DNA of 64,000 bases from Imperialibacter sp964351395 (GTDB lineage Bacteria; Bacteroidota; Bacteroidia; Cytophagales; Cyclobacteriaceae), in assembly GCA_964351395.1 (NCBI GenBank), contig CAYGOF010000001.1, positions 744,001 through 808,000 on the forward strand, given 5' to 3'. This document shows, one piece after another, positions 43,300 to 52,836 of the stretch. Within the stretch, counting starts at the first letter, position 1; each line of letters begins with the position of its first letter. The notes beneath the pieces were generated by a model. That model saw nothing but the letters and a program-made list of their open reading frames with translations. It had not been told where the DNA came from and searched no databases. Made by a program: the position numbers and the translations under genes.

Positions 43300-44321
43300 A
43301 TACTTGGAAGCAATGGCACTGAAACACTAAAAAGTTTGTCGTTGACTATTCGAATCGGTAAATCGGTGAAAAAACCATACCTCTTTTGGATATTGGTTAG
43401 TCCAATTTGCAAAGACGCAGCTTCACTGGAAATTCCTCGATTTTCATTTGTTACACACAAGTAATCACCCTCTGCTTCCTGAATCACAATTTCCATAGGG
43501 TCCTGCTCCGAAAAATCGTTGTGTTTAATGGCATTCTCTACCAACAGCTGAATGGTAAGTGGAGGTATCTTGGAGGAAAACAGGTGGTTGCCGATCGAAA
43601 TGGTATGTTTAAGAGCGTTGCCAAACCGCACTTTTTGCAAAAAAAGATAGGCTCGCACAAAGGTGAGCTCCTCTTCAACAGTTACCAATTTCTTGTCCTG
43701 TGAAGCAATAAGGTATTGGTAAGATTGTACAAGTCTTCGAACAAACTGCTCTGCCTGTTCCGATGACTCATCGAGCAGCGAGCTGATCGTGTTTAAGCTA
43801 TTGAATAAATAATGGGGGCTTAACTGTGTCTTGAGAAGATCATATTGAAGCTCAAGCTGTTCTCTTTCGTGCTTTAGCTGATTAAGTCTGCCTTTAGAAT
43901 ACTCTCTAAAAGTAAAATAAGAAAGATCAAACACTCCGTTGACCAAGACCAGGACAAAAAGTAGGAGTGTAAGTTTTATGAGTTCAGGTTTAATGCTCTC
44001 AATTGTGGGCGGAACAGTAAACAGCCCTTTTGCTACTTCAAGAGCAATTAATACTATACCCGCCATAATGGCTGCCTGAACAACCGAACCGGCAAGAAAC
44101 CGTGCACCTAAAGATTTTCTCCAGGAAAAGGAGTTGTTGAGCTTCAGGTTGGTATAGACAATGGCTATACCAGCAGCTGTGCCCATCATCATGGCCAGGC
44201 TGTAGCCAACAATGTTAGTTGAAAGGGCCGGAAACACGCCCACATTACCGTAGTAGAGATAAATGAATATCCCTACTGCGATAAAGGCCATTCCTGCAGA
44301 TTTTAACACCCATGTCCTCAT
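43296..44321 (-). CDS. LytS-type sensor histidine kinase
   Basis: A 341-residue membrane kinase with four predicted helices (about 8-140) and no large extracellular sensor. The dimerisation/phospho-acceptor motif TQLSPHYLFNSLNTIS contains His170, and the ATP-binding N-box IQLLVENAIKHND contains Asn263 and His267, followed by a GLTNIQKRYG lid. All catalytic landmarks are intact. It starts 19 bp after the repeat-protein stop and its stop overlaps the pseudokinase start, so the operon encodes one competent and one incompetent kinase feeding one LytTR regulator. Confidence 0.9.
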   Translation of the reverse strand: MRTWVLKSAGMAFIAVGIFIYLYYGNVGVFPALSTNIVGYSLAMMMGTAAGIAIVYTNLKLNNSFSWRKSLGARFLAGSVVQAAIMAGIVLIALEVAKGLFTVPPTIESIKPELIKLTLLLFVLVLVNGVFDLSYFTFREYSKGRLNQLKHEREQLELQYDLLKTQLSPHYLFNSLNTISSLLDESSEQAEQFVRRLVQSYQYLIASQDKKLVTVEEELTFVRAYLFLQKVRFGNALKHTISIGNHLFSSKIPPLTIQLLVENAIKHNDFSEQDPMEIVIQEAEGDYLCVTNENRGISSEAASLQIGLTNIQKRYGFFTDLPIRIVNDKLFSVSVPLLPSI

Positions 44322-44339
44322 GAATAACGGTTAGTAATT

Positions 44340-45878
44340 TTAGTAAAGTTGCTCCATTACCCTGCGGTACTCACTACTCGAGGGTATTTTTGATGCCGCT
44401 TCAGACACCGCTTTTCTGAAAGCATCACTCTTTGGCATTACCTCTGCTACTTTCACCAGCACATCCCCTCTTGAAGAGGACGAAGCGATGTTTTCAGAAG
44501 CCTCTATGACTTTCATCAAAAAATCTGGATGAACATTTCCGTCCTTCATGAAAGTTAGCAAAACATTTCCTTGTTCTGAAGAGCTTGGGATTTTCCTTAC
44601 AGTTTCAAAGATCAGGTCGCTCAGCTGAGGGTCGTTCTTCATTTTTGTGGAAGCCGCTCTTAATACCTCTCCCTGAGTTGAGCTGCTTGGGATACTTTGT
44701 ACTGCCTTAATAAGTGGTGCCAATTGAGAAGACGTCGGTTGTTTTTCAACGATGGCATATTTCAAAACTTCTCCTTTGGTCGAGCTACTGGCTATTTTTT
44801 CGACTGTTTCTGCTAGTAATTCAAAAAGCTCATTAGAAAGTTGGCTTGAACTGGCCAAAGCATGTTTTAGTACTTCGCCCTGCTCTGAACTTGAAGGGAT
44901 CGCCGAAACAGATGAAAGCATCCTTTTGAAGGAGTATGGATCAGTAATCCCATTTTTCATCAAGTCTCTCAAAACACTACTTCTTTCCGAGCTGGATGGA
45001 ATATTGTCAACCACTTGGAAGTACTTATCCTGGATACGTTGATCCTTATCAAATTGCTCATTATAAAGTCTTAAAACGGAGCCTCTTTCGGAACTAGATG
45101 GTATTTGATCCACAGACTTAAGCAATTCAATTTTAGTGCTTGAAGGCAACACGTGCTTTTCCAACGCATGCCGAAGTGTGTAAGAAGCCTCCGAGCTGGA
45201 GGGAATGCTGTTGACTGCTTGAAAGTAAGCGATGGAGCTTTTGCTGCTAGAAAAGAATTTGTAATCATATTCCCGCAACAATTCACCACGTGAAGAACTG
45301 GAAGGAATGTCTCGCCCAATAGATAAGGCAATTTTTGACAATGCGGCTTCCGAAAGGCCATTGGTTTGAAGAAGGAAAGAGAAATATGCTGTCTTCCCAC
45401 CTGAACTGTTGATCTCCTCTATTTCGTCGATAACGGCGTCTACTCCCCCTTTTTTGTAAAAACGCTTTACCCGGTCTTCTGCTGCAATTTCTGAAGAATG
45501 AATAACATCTAATAAAACGTCTGCCAACCACTTTCTCCCTTCGGGTTCATAATTCACGCTGTTGCGATTGTCGTAGAATTCATGCGTCAAGCTTCCTACA
45601 TCATTGCTGCTAATAGTTAGCTCCTTTTTATTGCCAAACGTTACCTTTCTGATGGTAAGATATCCGCCAGGCGTAATCGCTGTTATTTCTGTGTCATTAT
45701 CATTCACCTTTACCGATCCGCGCACTTTAATTTCGAGGCTGGAGGTATTGCCTATTATTTTGATTTCGCTCCGATATGTCTTCGTTCCAACAGAGTCAGC
45801 TTTCTCCGCATTTGCCACCACAATGCCCAGACAGAATACTGCCATCATTGCTAAACTTCTTCTTACTAAATTTTTCAT
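44340..45878 (-). CDS. secreted solenoid protein with ten IPSSSE repeats
   Basis: From the ATG at 45878 (signal MKNLVRRSLAMMAVFCLGIV, cleaved near NAEK); an upstream ATG at 45908 adds ten polar residues. It is 512 residues long. The N-terminal domain (about 30-140) is beta-rich with ITAITPGGYLTIRKV. The remainder is ten tandem units of about 34 residues, each starting with I[P/A]SSS[E/T/S]xGxVL (IPSSSERGSVLR, IPSSSEQGEVLK, IASSSTKGEVLK). The periodic hydrophobic pattern suggests two helices per repeat, an alpha solenoid. Codons for the repeated motif differ between units, so the motif is kept by selection. Proteins with a similar N-terminus and I.SDYD-type repeats occur elsewhere in bacteria, function unknown to me. 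First gene of the kinase operon. Confidence 0.8.
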   Translation of the reverse strand: MKNLVRRSLAMMAVFCLGIVVANAEKADSVGTKTYRSEIKIIGNTSSLEIKVRGSVKVNDNDTEITAITPGGYLTIRKVTFGNKKELTISSNDVGSLTHEFYDNRNSVNYEPEGRKWLADVLLDVIHSSEIAAEDRVKRFYKKGGVDAVIDEIEEINSSGGKTAYFSFLLQTNGLSEAALSKIALSIGRDIPSSSSRGELLREYDYKFFSSSKSSIAYFQAVNSIPSSSEASYTLRHALEKHVLPSSTKIELLKSVDQIPSSSERGSVLRLYNEQFDKDQRIQDKYFQVVDNIPSSSERSSVLRDLMKNGITDPYSFKRMLSSVSAIPSSSEQGEVLKHALASSSQLSNELFELLAETVEKIASSSTKGEVLKYAIVEKQPTSSQLAPLIKAVQSIPSSSTQGEVLRAASTKMKNDPQLSDLIFETVRKIPSSSEQGNVLLTFMKDGNVHPDFLMKVIEASENIASSSSRGDVLVKVAEVMPKSDAFRKAVSEAASKIPSSSEYRRVMEQLY

Positions 45879-46121
45879 AACTAATTTGATTTCTTTCGAG
45901 TCTGTCATTTCCCCTATTGCAATGTTTCACTTTGAGTTGATGATACAATACACGGAAAAGTAGCAGGCAAAGTATAACCCAAAGTAGTCAACTGGTGATT
46001 GTTTGTATCGAACCGTTTAAATTGATTCATTATATTTAGTTGGAATCACTTTAGCCACATCATATTTTCAGCTATCTTCAATTAATTTCCGAATTTGAAC
46101 CATCACTAACCATTTTATTAA

Positions 46122-46919
46122 ATGACAAATACAACCAAGCTCCTGTTAACTGGCATTGTATTAATCAGCTTTGTGGCTGGTTGCAGCACCTCGAACAATG
46201 AGAGCAACAACGAACAGGCCTTCGTTGAGAACCCTGCAGCCGAAGGGTTTGACGTTAAAAACTCAGATCCTGTCGCCATTAAATTAGCAGATGATGTAAT
46301 GACGAATATGGGCGGTCGTAAAAACTGGGACGAAACGCGGTACATTACCTGGAACTTTTTTGGTGCCCGCAAGCACCTTTGGGACAAAGAAACAGGAGAT
46401 GTAAGAATAGAGGCTCCAAGAGATTCAACCATCATTCTGATGAATATCAACTCGATGGAAGGGCGAGTAATGAAAAAAGGGAAAGAGTTTACAGACCCAG
46501 ATTCACTAGCCACCTATTTGGAGCGAGGAAAGGCCTGGTGGATCAATGATTCCTATTGGCTTCTTATGCCCTTCAAACTAAAAGACAGTGGCGTAACACT
46601 TCAATATATTGGAGAAGACACCACCATGGATGGAAGAAACGCTCATGTGCTAACACTTGCCTTTAAAGACATTGGCGTTACTCCCGACAATGGATATAGG
46701 GTATATGTAGACATGGAACAAAATCTTGTTACTCAATGGGCTTATTACAAAGACGCCTACCAGGATGAGCCAAATTTCGTATTGCCCTGGATCGACTATA
46801 AGACATACGGCAAGATTCTTCTTTCTGGAAACAGAGGTCAGCGTCAATTAACAGAAATTGATGTTCTAGAAACTGTGCCTCAGGGAAGTTTCTCCGATTT
46901 TAGCCAAATCGTTCTCTAA
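46122..46919 (+). CDS. DUF6503-like lipoprotein
   Basis: A 265-residue lipoprotein with a signal ending FVAGC (Cys at about residue 21). The mature part has a LolA-like alternating pattern: ADDVMTNMGGRKNWDETRYI, AWWINDSYWLLMPFKLKDSG and KDIGVTPDNGYRVYVD. It is clearly paralogous to the protein at 62570, which shares the W-(N/D)DSYWL-PFK-KD-G block and the VTPG/DxxY block. I believe this corresponds to DUF6503; function unknown. It stands alone, divergent from the repeat-protein operon across 240 bp. Confidence 0.75.
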   Translation: MTNTTKLLLTGIVLISFVAGCSTSNNESNNEQAFVENPAAEGFDVKNSDPVAIKLADDVMTNMGGRKNWDETRYITWNFFGARKHLWDKETGDVRIEAPRDSTIILMNINSMEGRVMKKGKEFTDPDSLATYLERGKAWWINDSYWLLMPFKLKDSGVTLQYIGEDTTMDGRNAHVLTLAFKDIGVTPDNGYRVYVDMEQNLVTQWAYYKDAYQDEPNFVLPWIDYKTYGKILLSGNRGQRQLTEIDVLETVPQGSFSDFSQIVL

Positions 46920-47067
46920 ATACTTGGAGTAACGAGAAATGGGTTCCCCTCTCGGGGAATTAAAGCTTTCTGCATGTGGGGGTTACTTATTACGGGTTTA
47001 ATTTATTAATGAACAGGTAGTTGCTGTACTTTCAACCGATTCATTATTAAATGAGTCCATAAAAAAG

Positions 47068-47412
47068 TTGCAGGCCTATCTTGATGGGAGCTTATCTCAT
47101 TTTGATTTGCCGATTCAACCGATAGGAGCTGATTTTCAGTTGAGAGTTTGGAGTGCTTTGGAGAAAATACCTTACGGCAAAAGTTGGTCATATGCCCATC
47201 AAGGGACGTTTTTGGGAGAAATTAAAGGAATCAGAACCTTTGAATATGCCCATGCAAAAAACCCACTTCCAATAATTATCCCCTGCCATAGGGTAATTGG
47301 ATCTGACGAGCAAACTGATGGTTATGGACGTAAATTGTGGAGAAAGAATCGGCTATTAGCTTATGAGAAACACCCTGGATTCTTGCATAAACAGGGCCTG
47401 ATTAAATTTTAG
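47068..47412 (+). CDS. N-terminally truncated O6-alkylguanine-DNA alkyltransferase
   Basis: The frame encodes an essentially intact C-terminal MGMT/Ogt domain: FQLRVWSALEKIPYGKSWSY, the Arg-finger region GIRTFEYAHAKN, the active-site Cys in PLPIIIPCHRVIG, and GYGRKLWRK. The reading frame is open upstream to 46999 but contains no ATG or GTG start there that would supply the usual ~50-residue N-terminal domain; only a TTG at 47068 and rarer codons are available. Either a 5'-truncated pseudogene or a one-domain protein with a non-standard start. All catalytic residues survive, so activity of the remnant cannot be excluded. Preceded by a short G/C hairpin at 46944-46959. Confidence 0.6.
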   Translation: MQAYLDGSLSHFDLPIQPIGADFQLRVWSALEKIPYGKSWSYAHQGTFLGEIKGIRTFEYAHAKNPLPIIIPCHRVIGSDEQTDGYGRKLWRKNRLLAYEKHPGFLHKQGLIKF

Positions 47413-47575
47413 CCATTAGTTAAATGGTTCTTTTAGTTATATTTGAATGATAATTTCGCCAGCTATACTTGTTTTCAGGTGTTTTTATAGAAAATCTATT
47501 TACCTACTGCGATTAGTATTTAGTTAAATTGATTTGGCACCATTACTGCTGAAGAGTTAGGAAAAGGATCACGGT

Positions 47576-48559
47576 ATGTTTAAAAAGACCTTAGTATCGC
47601 TGGTATTATTTACCGCAGGCGTCTTCATGGCTTTGTTTCGGGCAGATTTATCCCTGGAGGATCTTTCGCTAAAATATGCTGGAAGAACCTCAAGGTTTGT
47701 AAAAATAGACGGCCAACCGATACACTATAAATCAGAAGGTAAGGGTTTTCCTATTATCCTTCTACATGGAACAGCGTCATCACTTCACACTTGGGACAAA
47801 TGGTCACAAGAGCTTTCACAATACTATCAGGTAGTTAGAATTGACTTGCCTGGTTTTGGGCTGACTGGCCCCTTCCCGGACAATGACTACACAATCAAGC
47901 ACTACAGTGAGTTTCTTGAAAAATTTGTCAGTACTGTTGGTCTGGGACGCTGTTATGTAGCCGGAAATTCGCTAGGAGGTGAAATAGCCTGGAACTTTGC
48001 CATAGATTATCCAGAGCGAGTAGAAAAACTTATCCTGATAGATGCTGCTGGCTTTCCAAACGACGCACCTCCTCCTTTTGTCTTCAGATTGGCAAAAGCA
48101 CCGGGCTTCAATACATTTCTTAGGTTTTCGACTCCTCGCTTCATGGTGAGAAATAACCTTGAAGAGGTTTATTACGACGACTCCAAAGTTGACGAAAACC
48201 TTGTCGAAAGGTACCAGGCATTAAACAGGCGTGAAGGAAACAGGCGGGCATTTATTTACAGAATGAATGCGACCCAGGTAGATAGAACCAATGAATTGGA
48301 AAAAATAAAGCAGAAGACTCTAATTCAATGGGGAAAGCATGACCAATGGATTCCTGCAACAGTAGCTGATTCCTTCGATACACATATTCCTAATTCTGTA
48401 GTGAGGATATATGATAACGCAGGCCATGTGCCGATGGAAGAAATCCCTGAAGAAACTGTAGCCGATGCCATCCAATTTCTTCAGGAAGATTCACCATTCC
48501 ATTTCCCGTTTATTTTTGCTAACGCTCAGGAATTTCAGAGAAGCAATCAAAGGCAGTAA
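47576..48559 (+). CDS. alpha/beta hydrolase
   Basis: A 327-residue hydrolase with one N-terminal hydrophobic helix (about 5-20) acting as membrane anchor or signal. Oxyanion motif ILLHGTASSLHTW (about 61-73), nucleophile Ser132 in GNSLGG, the acid in GKHDQWIPA and His in NAGHVPMEE. The fold and sequence are close to the esterase / epoxide-hydrolase-like group, with no specific substrate readable. It is followed directly by the convergent amidohydrolase gene. A TATATTTG box at 47438-47445 is a possible promoter element 130 nt upstream. Confidence 0.85.
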   Translation: MFKKTLVSLVLFTAGVFMALFRADLSLEDLSLKYAGRTSRFVKIDGQPIHYKSEGKGFPIILLHGTASSLHTWDKWSQELSQYYQVVRIDLPGFGLTGPFPDNDYTIKHYSEFLEKFVSTVGLGRCYVAGNSLGGEIAWNFAIDYPERVEKLILIDAAGFPNDAPPPFVFRLAKAPGFNTFLRFSTPRFMVRNNLEEVYYDDSKVDENLVERYQALNRREGNRRAFIYRMNATQVDRTNELEKIKQKTLIQWGKHDQWIPATVADSFDTHIPNSVVRIYDNAGHVPMEEIPEETVADAIQFLQEDSPFHFPFIFANAQEFQRSNQRQ

Positions 48560-49987
48560 CTATTTGTTTCTATAGTTTAGCGCAGGTGGTCGGTTCCCAA
48601 GCAGCGCTTCATAAGTAAAATCTTCTCCTCTTTTGTTGTTGAATTCCGCTTTTGCTTCCGAAAGCGTTTTAGGTGTTTTGAATAAGTCATAGCCTGTAAT
48701 TGCCATGGCCTTTGCCGCCACTATCATTCCCTTTACCCCAATTGAAGTGCCTCCGCAAGCCACAGCCTGCCAACTGTGAGCGGCTGTGCCGGGTACCCAG
48801 GTTGCGGTTGACAAGCCCACTGTTGGTACTGTCCAACTTACGTCGCCTACATCAGTCGATGCACTTCCTTTTCTCAGTTCATAAGGCATGACCTTGCTTG
48901 TATATTCTAAAGGAAGGGCACTTTTACCTAAGGTAGTAGACAGCTTTTCCGCAAATGCTTCTTCCTCAGCGCTATACGTATAACCCCCCACTTTTTCCAG
49001 ATTAGACTGCATCACTCTAGCCAGCGTTTCATTAGGCAACAAGCTGTAAACTCCACCGGTCACTTCTATTTCAACCCGGGTGTCAGTGCCCAATGCGGCT
49101 CCTTTAGCTGCATTTTCCAGGCGATTCCACATGTCTTTAACTTCATCGTTCTCTTTGTGACGCACATAATAGTATACTTCGGCAAAGTCTGGGACTACAT
49201 TAGGAGCAGTTCCTCCATTGGTTATCACATAGTGGATCCTTGCATCTTCCTTGATATGCTCACGCATCATATTAACCATCACATCCATAGCCTCCACCGC
49301 ATCCAATGCTGAGCGCCCACGCTCAGGGGCCGCAGCCGCATGGGAAGCCACACCATAAAACCTGAACTTACCAGTTTTATTAGCTAAAGAAGTTCCTGGA
49401 CTCGCACTATTGACGCTCCCGGGATGCCAATTGATAACTGCATCAACATCATCAAAAAGACCGTCTCTGACCATATATACTTTACCAGAACCGCCTTCTT
49501 CTGCTGGCGTTCCGTAAAATCTTATAGTTCCGGACGTTTTGGAAGTAGTCAACCAATCCTTTAGTGAAATAGCTGCGGCTGCAGAGGCAACACCAAACAA
49601 ATGGTGACCACAAGCATGACCGGCAATGCCATTGTCAAATGGCTTTTTTTCTGGTACTGCCTGCTGACTTAATCCTGGCAAGGCATCAAACTCCCCCAGA
49701 ATCGCAATTACGGGCTTTCCACTTCCATAAGTTGCTGTAAAAGCTGTTGGGATTCCTGCCACTCCGGCTTCCACATTAAACCCCTCATCAGCCAATAGTT
49801 GCTGAAGCTTTTCAGTACTTTTATATTCCTGGTAGCCTACCTCAGCATAAGACCAAATGTCCAATGCGGTTTGGCTATATAAAGCCTCTTTAGCTTGTAT
49901 GGCACGAATAATATTGTCTTTATCTTTCTGAGCATAGCTTGTTAGCGTGAAAAGGGCTAACAACGACAATGATATGATTCTTTTCAT
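48560..49987 (-). CDS. secreted M20 amidohydrolase, AbgB-like
   Basis: A 475-residue metallohydrolase with a signal peptide (MKRIISLSLLALFTLTSYAQ). It resembles p-aminobenzoyl-glutamate hydrolase subunit B and related aminoacylases. Metal-site segments GHACGHHLFG (about 122-131), the Glu pair in PAEEGGSGK and a late His in TAAHSWQAV are present, with the dimerisation domain (about 205-330) in between. Cleaves an amide-linked aromatic or amino-acid substrate in the periplasm, by inference. It is one of two M20 amidohydrolases in the window. Confidence 0.85.
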   Translation of the reverse strand: MKRIISLSLLALFTLTSYAQKDKDNIIRAIQAKEALYSQTALDIWSYAEVGYQEYKSTEKLQQLLADEGFNVEAGVAGIPTAFTATYGSGKPVIAILGEFDALPGLSQQAVPEKKPFDNGIAGHACGHHLFGVASAAAAISLKDWLTTSKTSGTIRFYGTPAEEGGSGKVYMVRDGLFDDVDAVINWHPGSVNSASPGTSLANKTGKFRFYGVASHAAAAPERGRSALDAVEAMDVMVNMMREHIKEDARIHYVITNGGTAPNVVPDFAEVYYYVRHKENDEVKDMWNRLENAAKGAALGTDTRVEIEVTGGVYSLLPNETLARVMQSNLEKVGGYTYSAEEEAFAEKLSTTLGKSALPLEYTSKVMPYELRKGSASTDVGDVSWTVPTVGLSTATWVPGTAAHSWQAVACGGTSIGVKGMIVAAKAMAITGYDLFKTPKTLSEAKAEFNNKRGEDFTYEALLGNRPPALNYRNK

Positions 49988-50140
49988 TTTAAAAATGGTT
50001 TGGATAGTCTGTACAATGTAAATATGAAAAACACCTCTAAAAAAACTCCCTTTTTCGGAAGGTCAAAAAAGTAAATACAAGGCCCTTAAGCAACTATTAA
50101 TGAAATAAGGGGTCATTGCATTATTCAACAAAAGATCAAT

Positions 50141-52516
50141 ATGTTTAAGAACTACCTCAAGCTCACCATAAGAAACCTTCAACGCAACAAGCTTTATGTC
50201 TCGATCAATGTGTTGGGCCTCGGAATTTCTATGGCCTGCTGCATCATAGCCTATCTCAATACCCGATTTGCCTATGATTTTGATGCTCAACACATCAATA
50301 AAGAGAACATCTATAAAGTACAAATCAACAAAAATGTTCAAGGAGAACATGTGCCCTACGGAATCACTCCGATCGCTCTGGGCCCAAGAATAGCTCAGGA
50401 TTTTCCTCAAATCGATGAAGTAGTCAGGTATACCACGGGTTCTTACGTGCTAAAAGTCGATAGAAAAGTTTTTGATCGATCCATTGCGTTCGCTGATCCG
50501 AATTTTTTCGACGTGTTCTCTTTCAAAATGAAAGAAGGCTCTTTCAACGACTTTAATAATAAGTCGCAGCTTTTGCTGTCCGCTGAAATGGCCACTGCCT
50601 ACTTTGGGGATGAACCCGCCACCAGCAAGATCATCACGCTGGTAACTGGCGACGAAAAATTAAGAGAGTTTGTTGTTGCTGGAGTTGTAGAGAGTATCCC
50701 GGCAAACTCCTCTTTTCATTTCGATGCTATCACTGTTTTTGAGAACTATCTTGACATTAATAGTCTATCAGACAATGATTGGAAAAATTTCATTGGTGGA
50801 ACATTCCTTTTTTCCAAAAATGGGTTTCAGCCCGGCAATGTGGAGCAGATGTTAACCAAGTATGTTTTCGAGCAGAACCAGGCCAGGCCTGATTGGCTGG
50901 TAGGGTCATTTTATTTAGAACATATGCCAGATATGCCGTTTTCAGGGCGGGATATTTATGCCTATTGGTTTTATAGTGCCATGCATCCAGCTGCTATTGT
51001 GGCACCAATTATCATGTCGTTACTGATCCTTCTTATCGCTTGCTTCAATTTTACAAACACATCCATTGCCACATCGAGTCAGCGTTTAAAAGAAATTGGC
51101 ATCCGAAAAGTGATAGGAGGAAACAGGACCCAGCTGATCATACAATTTATGGCCGAAAACCTTGCATTATGCTTGCTGGCGATTTTAGTATCCCTTTTTC
51201 TTGCCTCCTTTTTAGTGCCTGCCTATAGTGCAATGTGGGAAGGGATGACTCTGGTGCTGGATTTATCTAAAAACAGTGAAATCTACCTGTTTTTATTGGC
51301 ACTTATGATCGTGACTTCTGTCATCGCAGGAGCATATCCTTCGATTTATGTGAGTCGTTACGAACCTGTGAAAATCCTAAGGGGAAGTTTGAAAGTTGGT
51401 AATACCAGCAACCTTTCCAAGGTATTGTTGATGATGCAATTTGGTTTCACCATTATGGCATTGGTGGCAAGTATGGCCTTTTACCAAAATGCGTTATTTC
51501 AAGAAAATGCCGACCTGGGTTTTGAAAAGGAGACGGTCATAGGCGCCACCGTTAAATCAAAGCAGGAATACATCGCTTTGCGCTCTGCCATGGAAAAAAA
51601 TCCTGATGTATTAAGTATTGCTGGCAGCGCCAATCATATTGGTTTTTGGAACTATGGAAGCACCATCAAATCGGGAGATGTGGAGCGCGAAGTATTGATG
51701 ATGGACTTTGGGCCAGAATACTTTCAAACCATGGGTTTACAAATGGCGGAGGGACGTGCTTTTAACAAAACCCTTGAAGAAAGTGATCGGCTAAATTCGA
51801 TTATTGTCAACGAAAAATTCGCCGAAACCTTTGGGTGGACATCGGCTGTTGGCCAAAGGGTGTCCATTAGCGACACTGTACACCTTAATGTGATTGGTGT
51901 AATCAAAAATTTCTATTCCGACGATTTCTTTTCGCCAATCGAACCGTTTGCTTTCCGTCTTTCATCCAACGATAATGTAAATTTTCTGGTCGCACGTGTC
52001 GCAAGCGATAAGCTAGTCGACTCCTATGAAGGAATGGAGCAAAGTTGGCTCGATCTTTTCCCCGACAAACCGTTTAATGGCTTTTATCAATCAGACACTT
52101 TAAAAGAAGCCAAAGAGGTAAACGCAAACATTGTAGTTATTTTTGTCTTTCTGGGGATCGTCAGCGTAATACTCTCAGTGATTGGACTGTTTACATTAAT
52201 ATCACTTAATGTGATCAAACGGGTAAAAGAAATTGGTATTAGAAAAGTGCTTGGCGCTGAAGTGTCTCAGATTCTATGGTTAATCAGTAAGAGTTTTCTT
52301 TTGATGGTGGTAATTGCGTGTGCCCTTGGCGCCTTTGGTGGGTACTACCTCACCGATATTTTAATTGAGTCAATATTTAAGTTCTACAAACCTATTGGTT
52401 GGATGAGTTTCGTCATTCCATTTTTTATCATCATTGGCGCAGCTGGTATTACTTCGTTGCTCAAGATTTTTGGAGCTGCCACACGCAATCCGGTGGAAAG
52501 TTTGAGGTATGAATAG
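50141..52516 (+). CDS. FtsX/MacB-type ABC transporter permease
   Basis: A 791-residue Bacteroidota-type permease with two FtsX modules. TM1 (LYVSINVLGLGISMACCIIAYL is split near residues 18-40) is followed by a large periplasmic MacB-like domain (about 45-275), TM2-4 (about 280-420), a second TM and periplasmic domain (about 430-660), and TM6-8 (about 665-780). Family markers are RLKEIGIRKVIGGNRTQL and RVKEIGIRKVLGAEVSQI, one in each half. No ATPase subunit is adjacent. Such permeases usually belong to lipoprotein, antimicrobial-peptide or signal export systems. A terminator follows. Confidence 0.9.
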   Translation: MFKNYLKLTIRNLQRNKLYVSINVLGLGISMACCIIAYLNTRFAYDFDAQHINKENIYKVQINKNVQGEHVPYGITPIALGPRIAQDFPQIDEVVRYTTGSYVLKVDRKVFDRSIAFADPNFFDVFSFKMKEGSFNDFNNKSQLLLSAEMATAYFGDEPATSKIITLVTGDEKLREFVVAGVVESIPANSSFHFDAITVFENYLDINSLSDNDWKNFIGGTFLFSKNGFQPGNVEQMLTKYVFEQNQARPDWLVGSFYLEHMPDMPFSGRDIYAYWFYSAMHPAAIVAPIIMSLLILLIACFNFTNTSIATSSQRLKEIGIRKVIGGNRTQLIIQFMAENLALCLLAILVSLFLASFLVPAYSAMWEGMTLVLDLSKNSEIYLFLLALMIVTSVIAGAYPSIYVSRYEPVKILRGSLKVGNTSNLSKVLLMMQFGFTIMALVASMAFYQNALFQENADLGFEKETVIGATVKSKQEYIALRSAMEKNPDVLSIAGSANHIGFWNYGSTIKSGDVEREVLMMDFGPEYFQTMGLQMAEGRAFNKTLEESDRLNSIIVNEKFAETFGWTSAVGQRVSISDTVHLNVIGVIKNFYSDDFFSPIEPFAFRLSSNDNVNFLVARVASDKLVDSYEGMEQSWLDLFPDKPFNGFYQSDTLKEAKEVNANIVVIFVFLGIVSVILSVIGLFTLISLNVIKRVKEIGIRKVLGAEVSQILWLISKSFLLMVVIACALGAFGGYYLTDILIESIFKFYKPIGWMSFVIPFFIIIGAAGITSLLKIFGAATRNPVESLRYE

Positions 52517-52550
52517 CCTTTTAGGCAAAACATTAACTCAAAAATTACAG

Positions 52551-52587
52551 GGAGCAGGATAAAGCTATATTCTGCTCCATTTTTTTG
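52551..52587 (+). terminator. intrinsic terminator after the permease gene
   Basis: Stem GGAGCAG (52551-52557) / CTGCTCC (52572-52578) with a 14-nt loop, followed by ATTTTTTT. It lies 34 nt after the permease stop codon. Confidence 0.8.
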
Positions 52588-52836
52588 CTCGAAACCTATT
52601 TCAGCACCTCACAATATCACTTCAAACGATTGAGTATAAGTACCTGAAAAAGAGAAATCTATCCTTTTTACTTGCTAGACCTAAAAATAAGATAGAATTA
52701 CAATCGATTGCAGTGAATAATTCTGATTTTAACTTACTTATCGTGAAATAATTCTGTTTGTATTACTAATTTTGCAGTGAAACAAAACGATATGTTGTTT
52801 CGTTAGAGAAGAAGTATTATTAAGAGTGAGGTAAAT
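52588..52836. other. rest of the gap between permease and small ORF
   Basis: A/T-rich, with one TAATTTTG (52767-52774), a match to the Bacteroidota -7 box 63 nt before the small ORF at 52837. No -33 TTG, RNA gene or further repeat was seen. Confidence 0.35.

Noticed and set aside
44340..45878. CRISPR-like or DNA-level tandem repeat in the IPSSSE gene
   Set aside because: The DNA of the units differs at synonymous sites; the repeat is at protein level only.
46941..46962. G/C hairpin after the DUF6503-like lipoprotein gene as a terminator
   Set aside because: The 6-bp stem TTCCCC / GGGGAA is not followed by a T-run, so termination is not supported.
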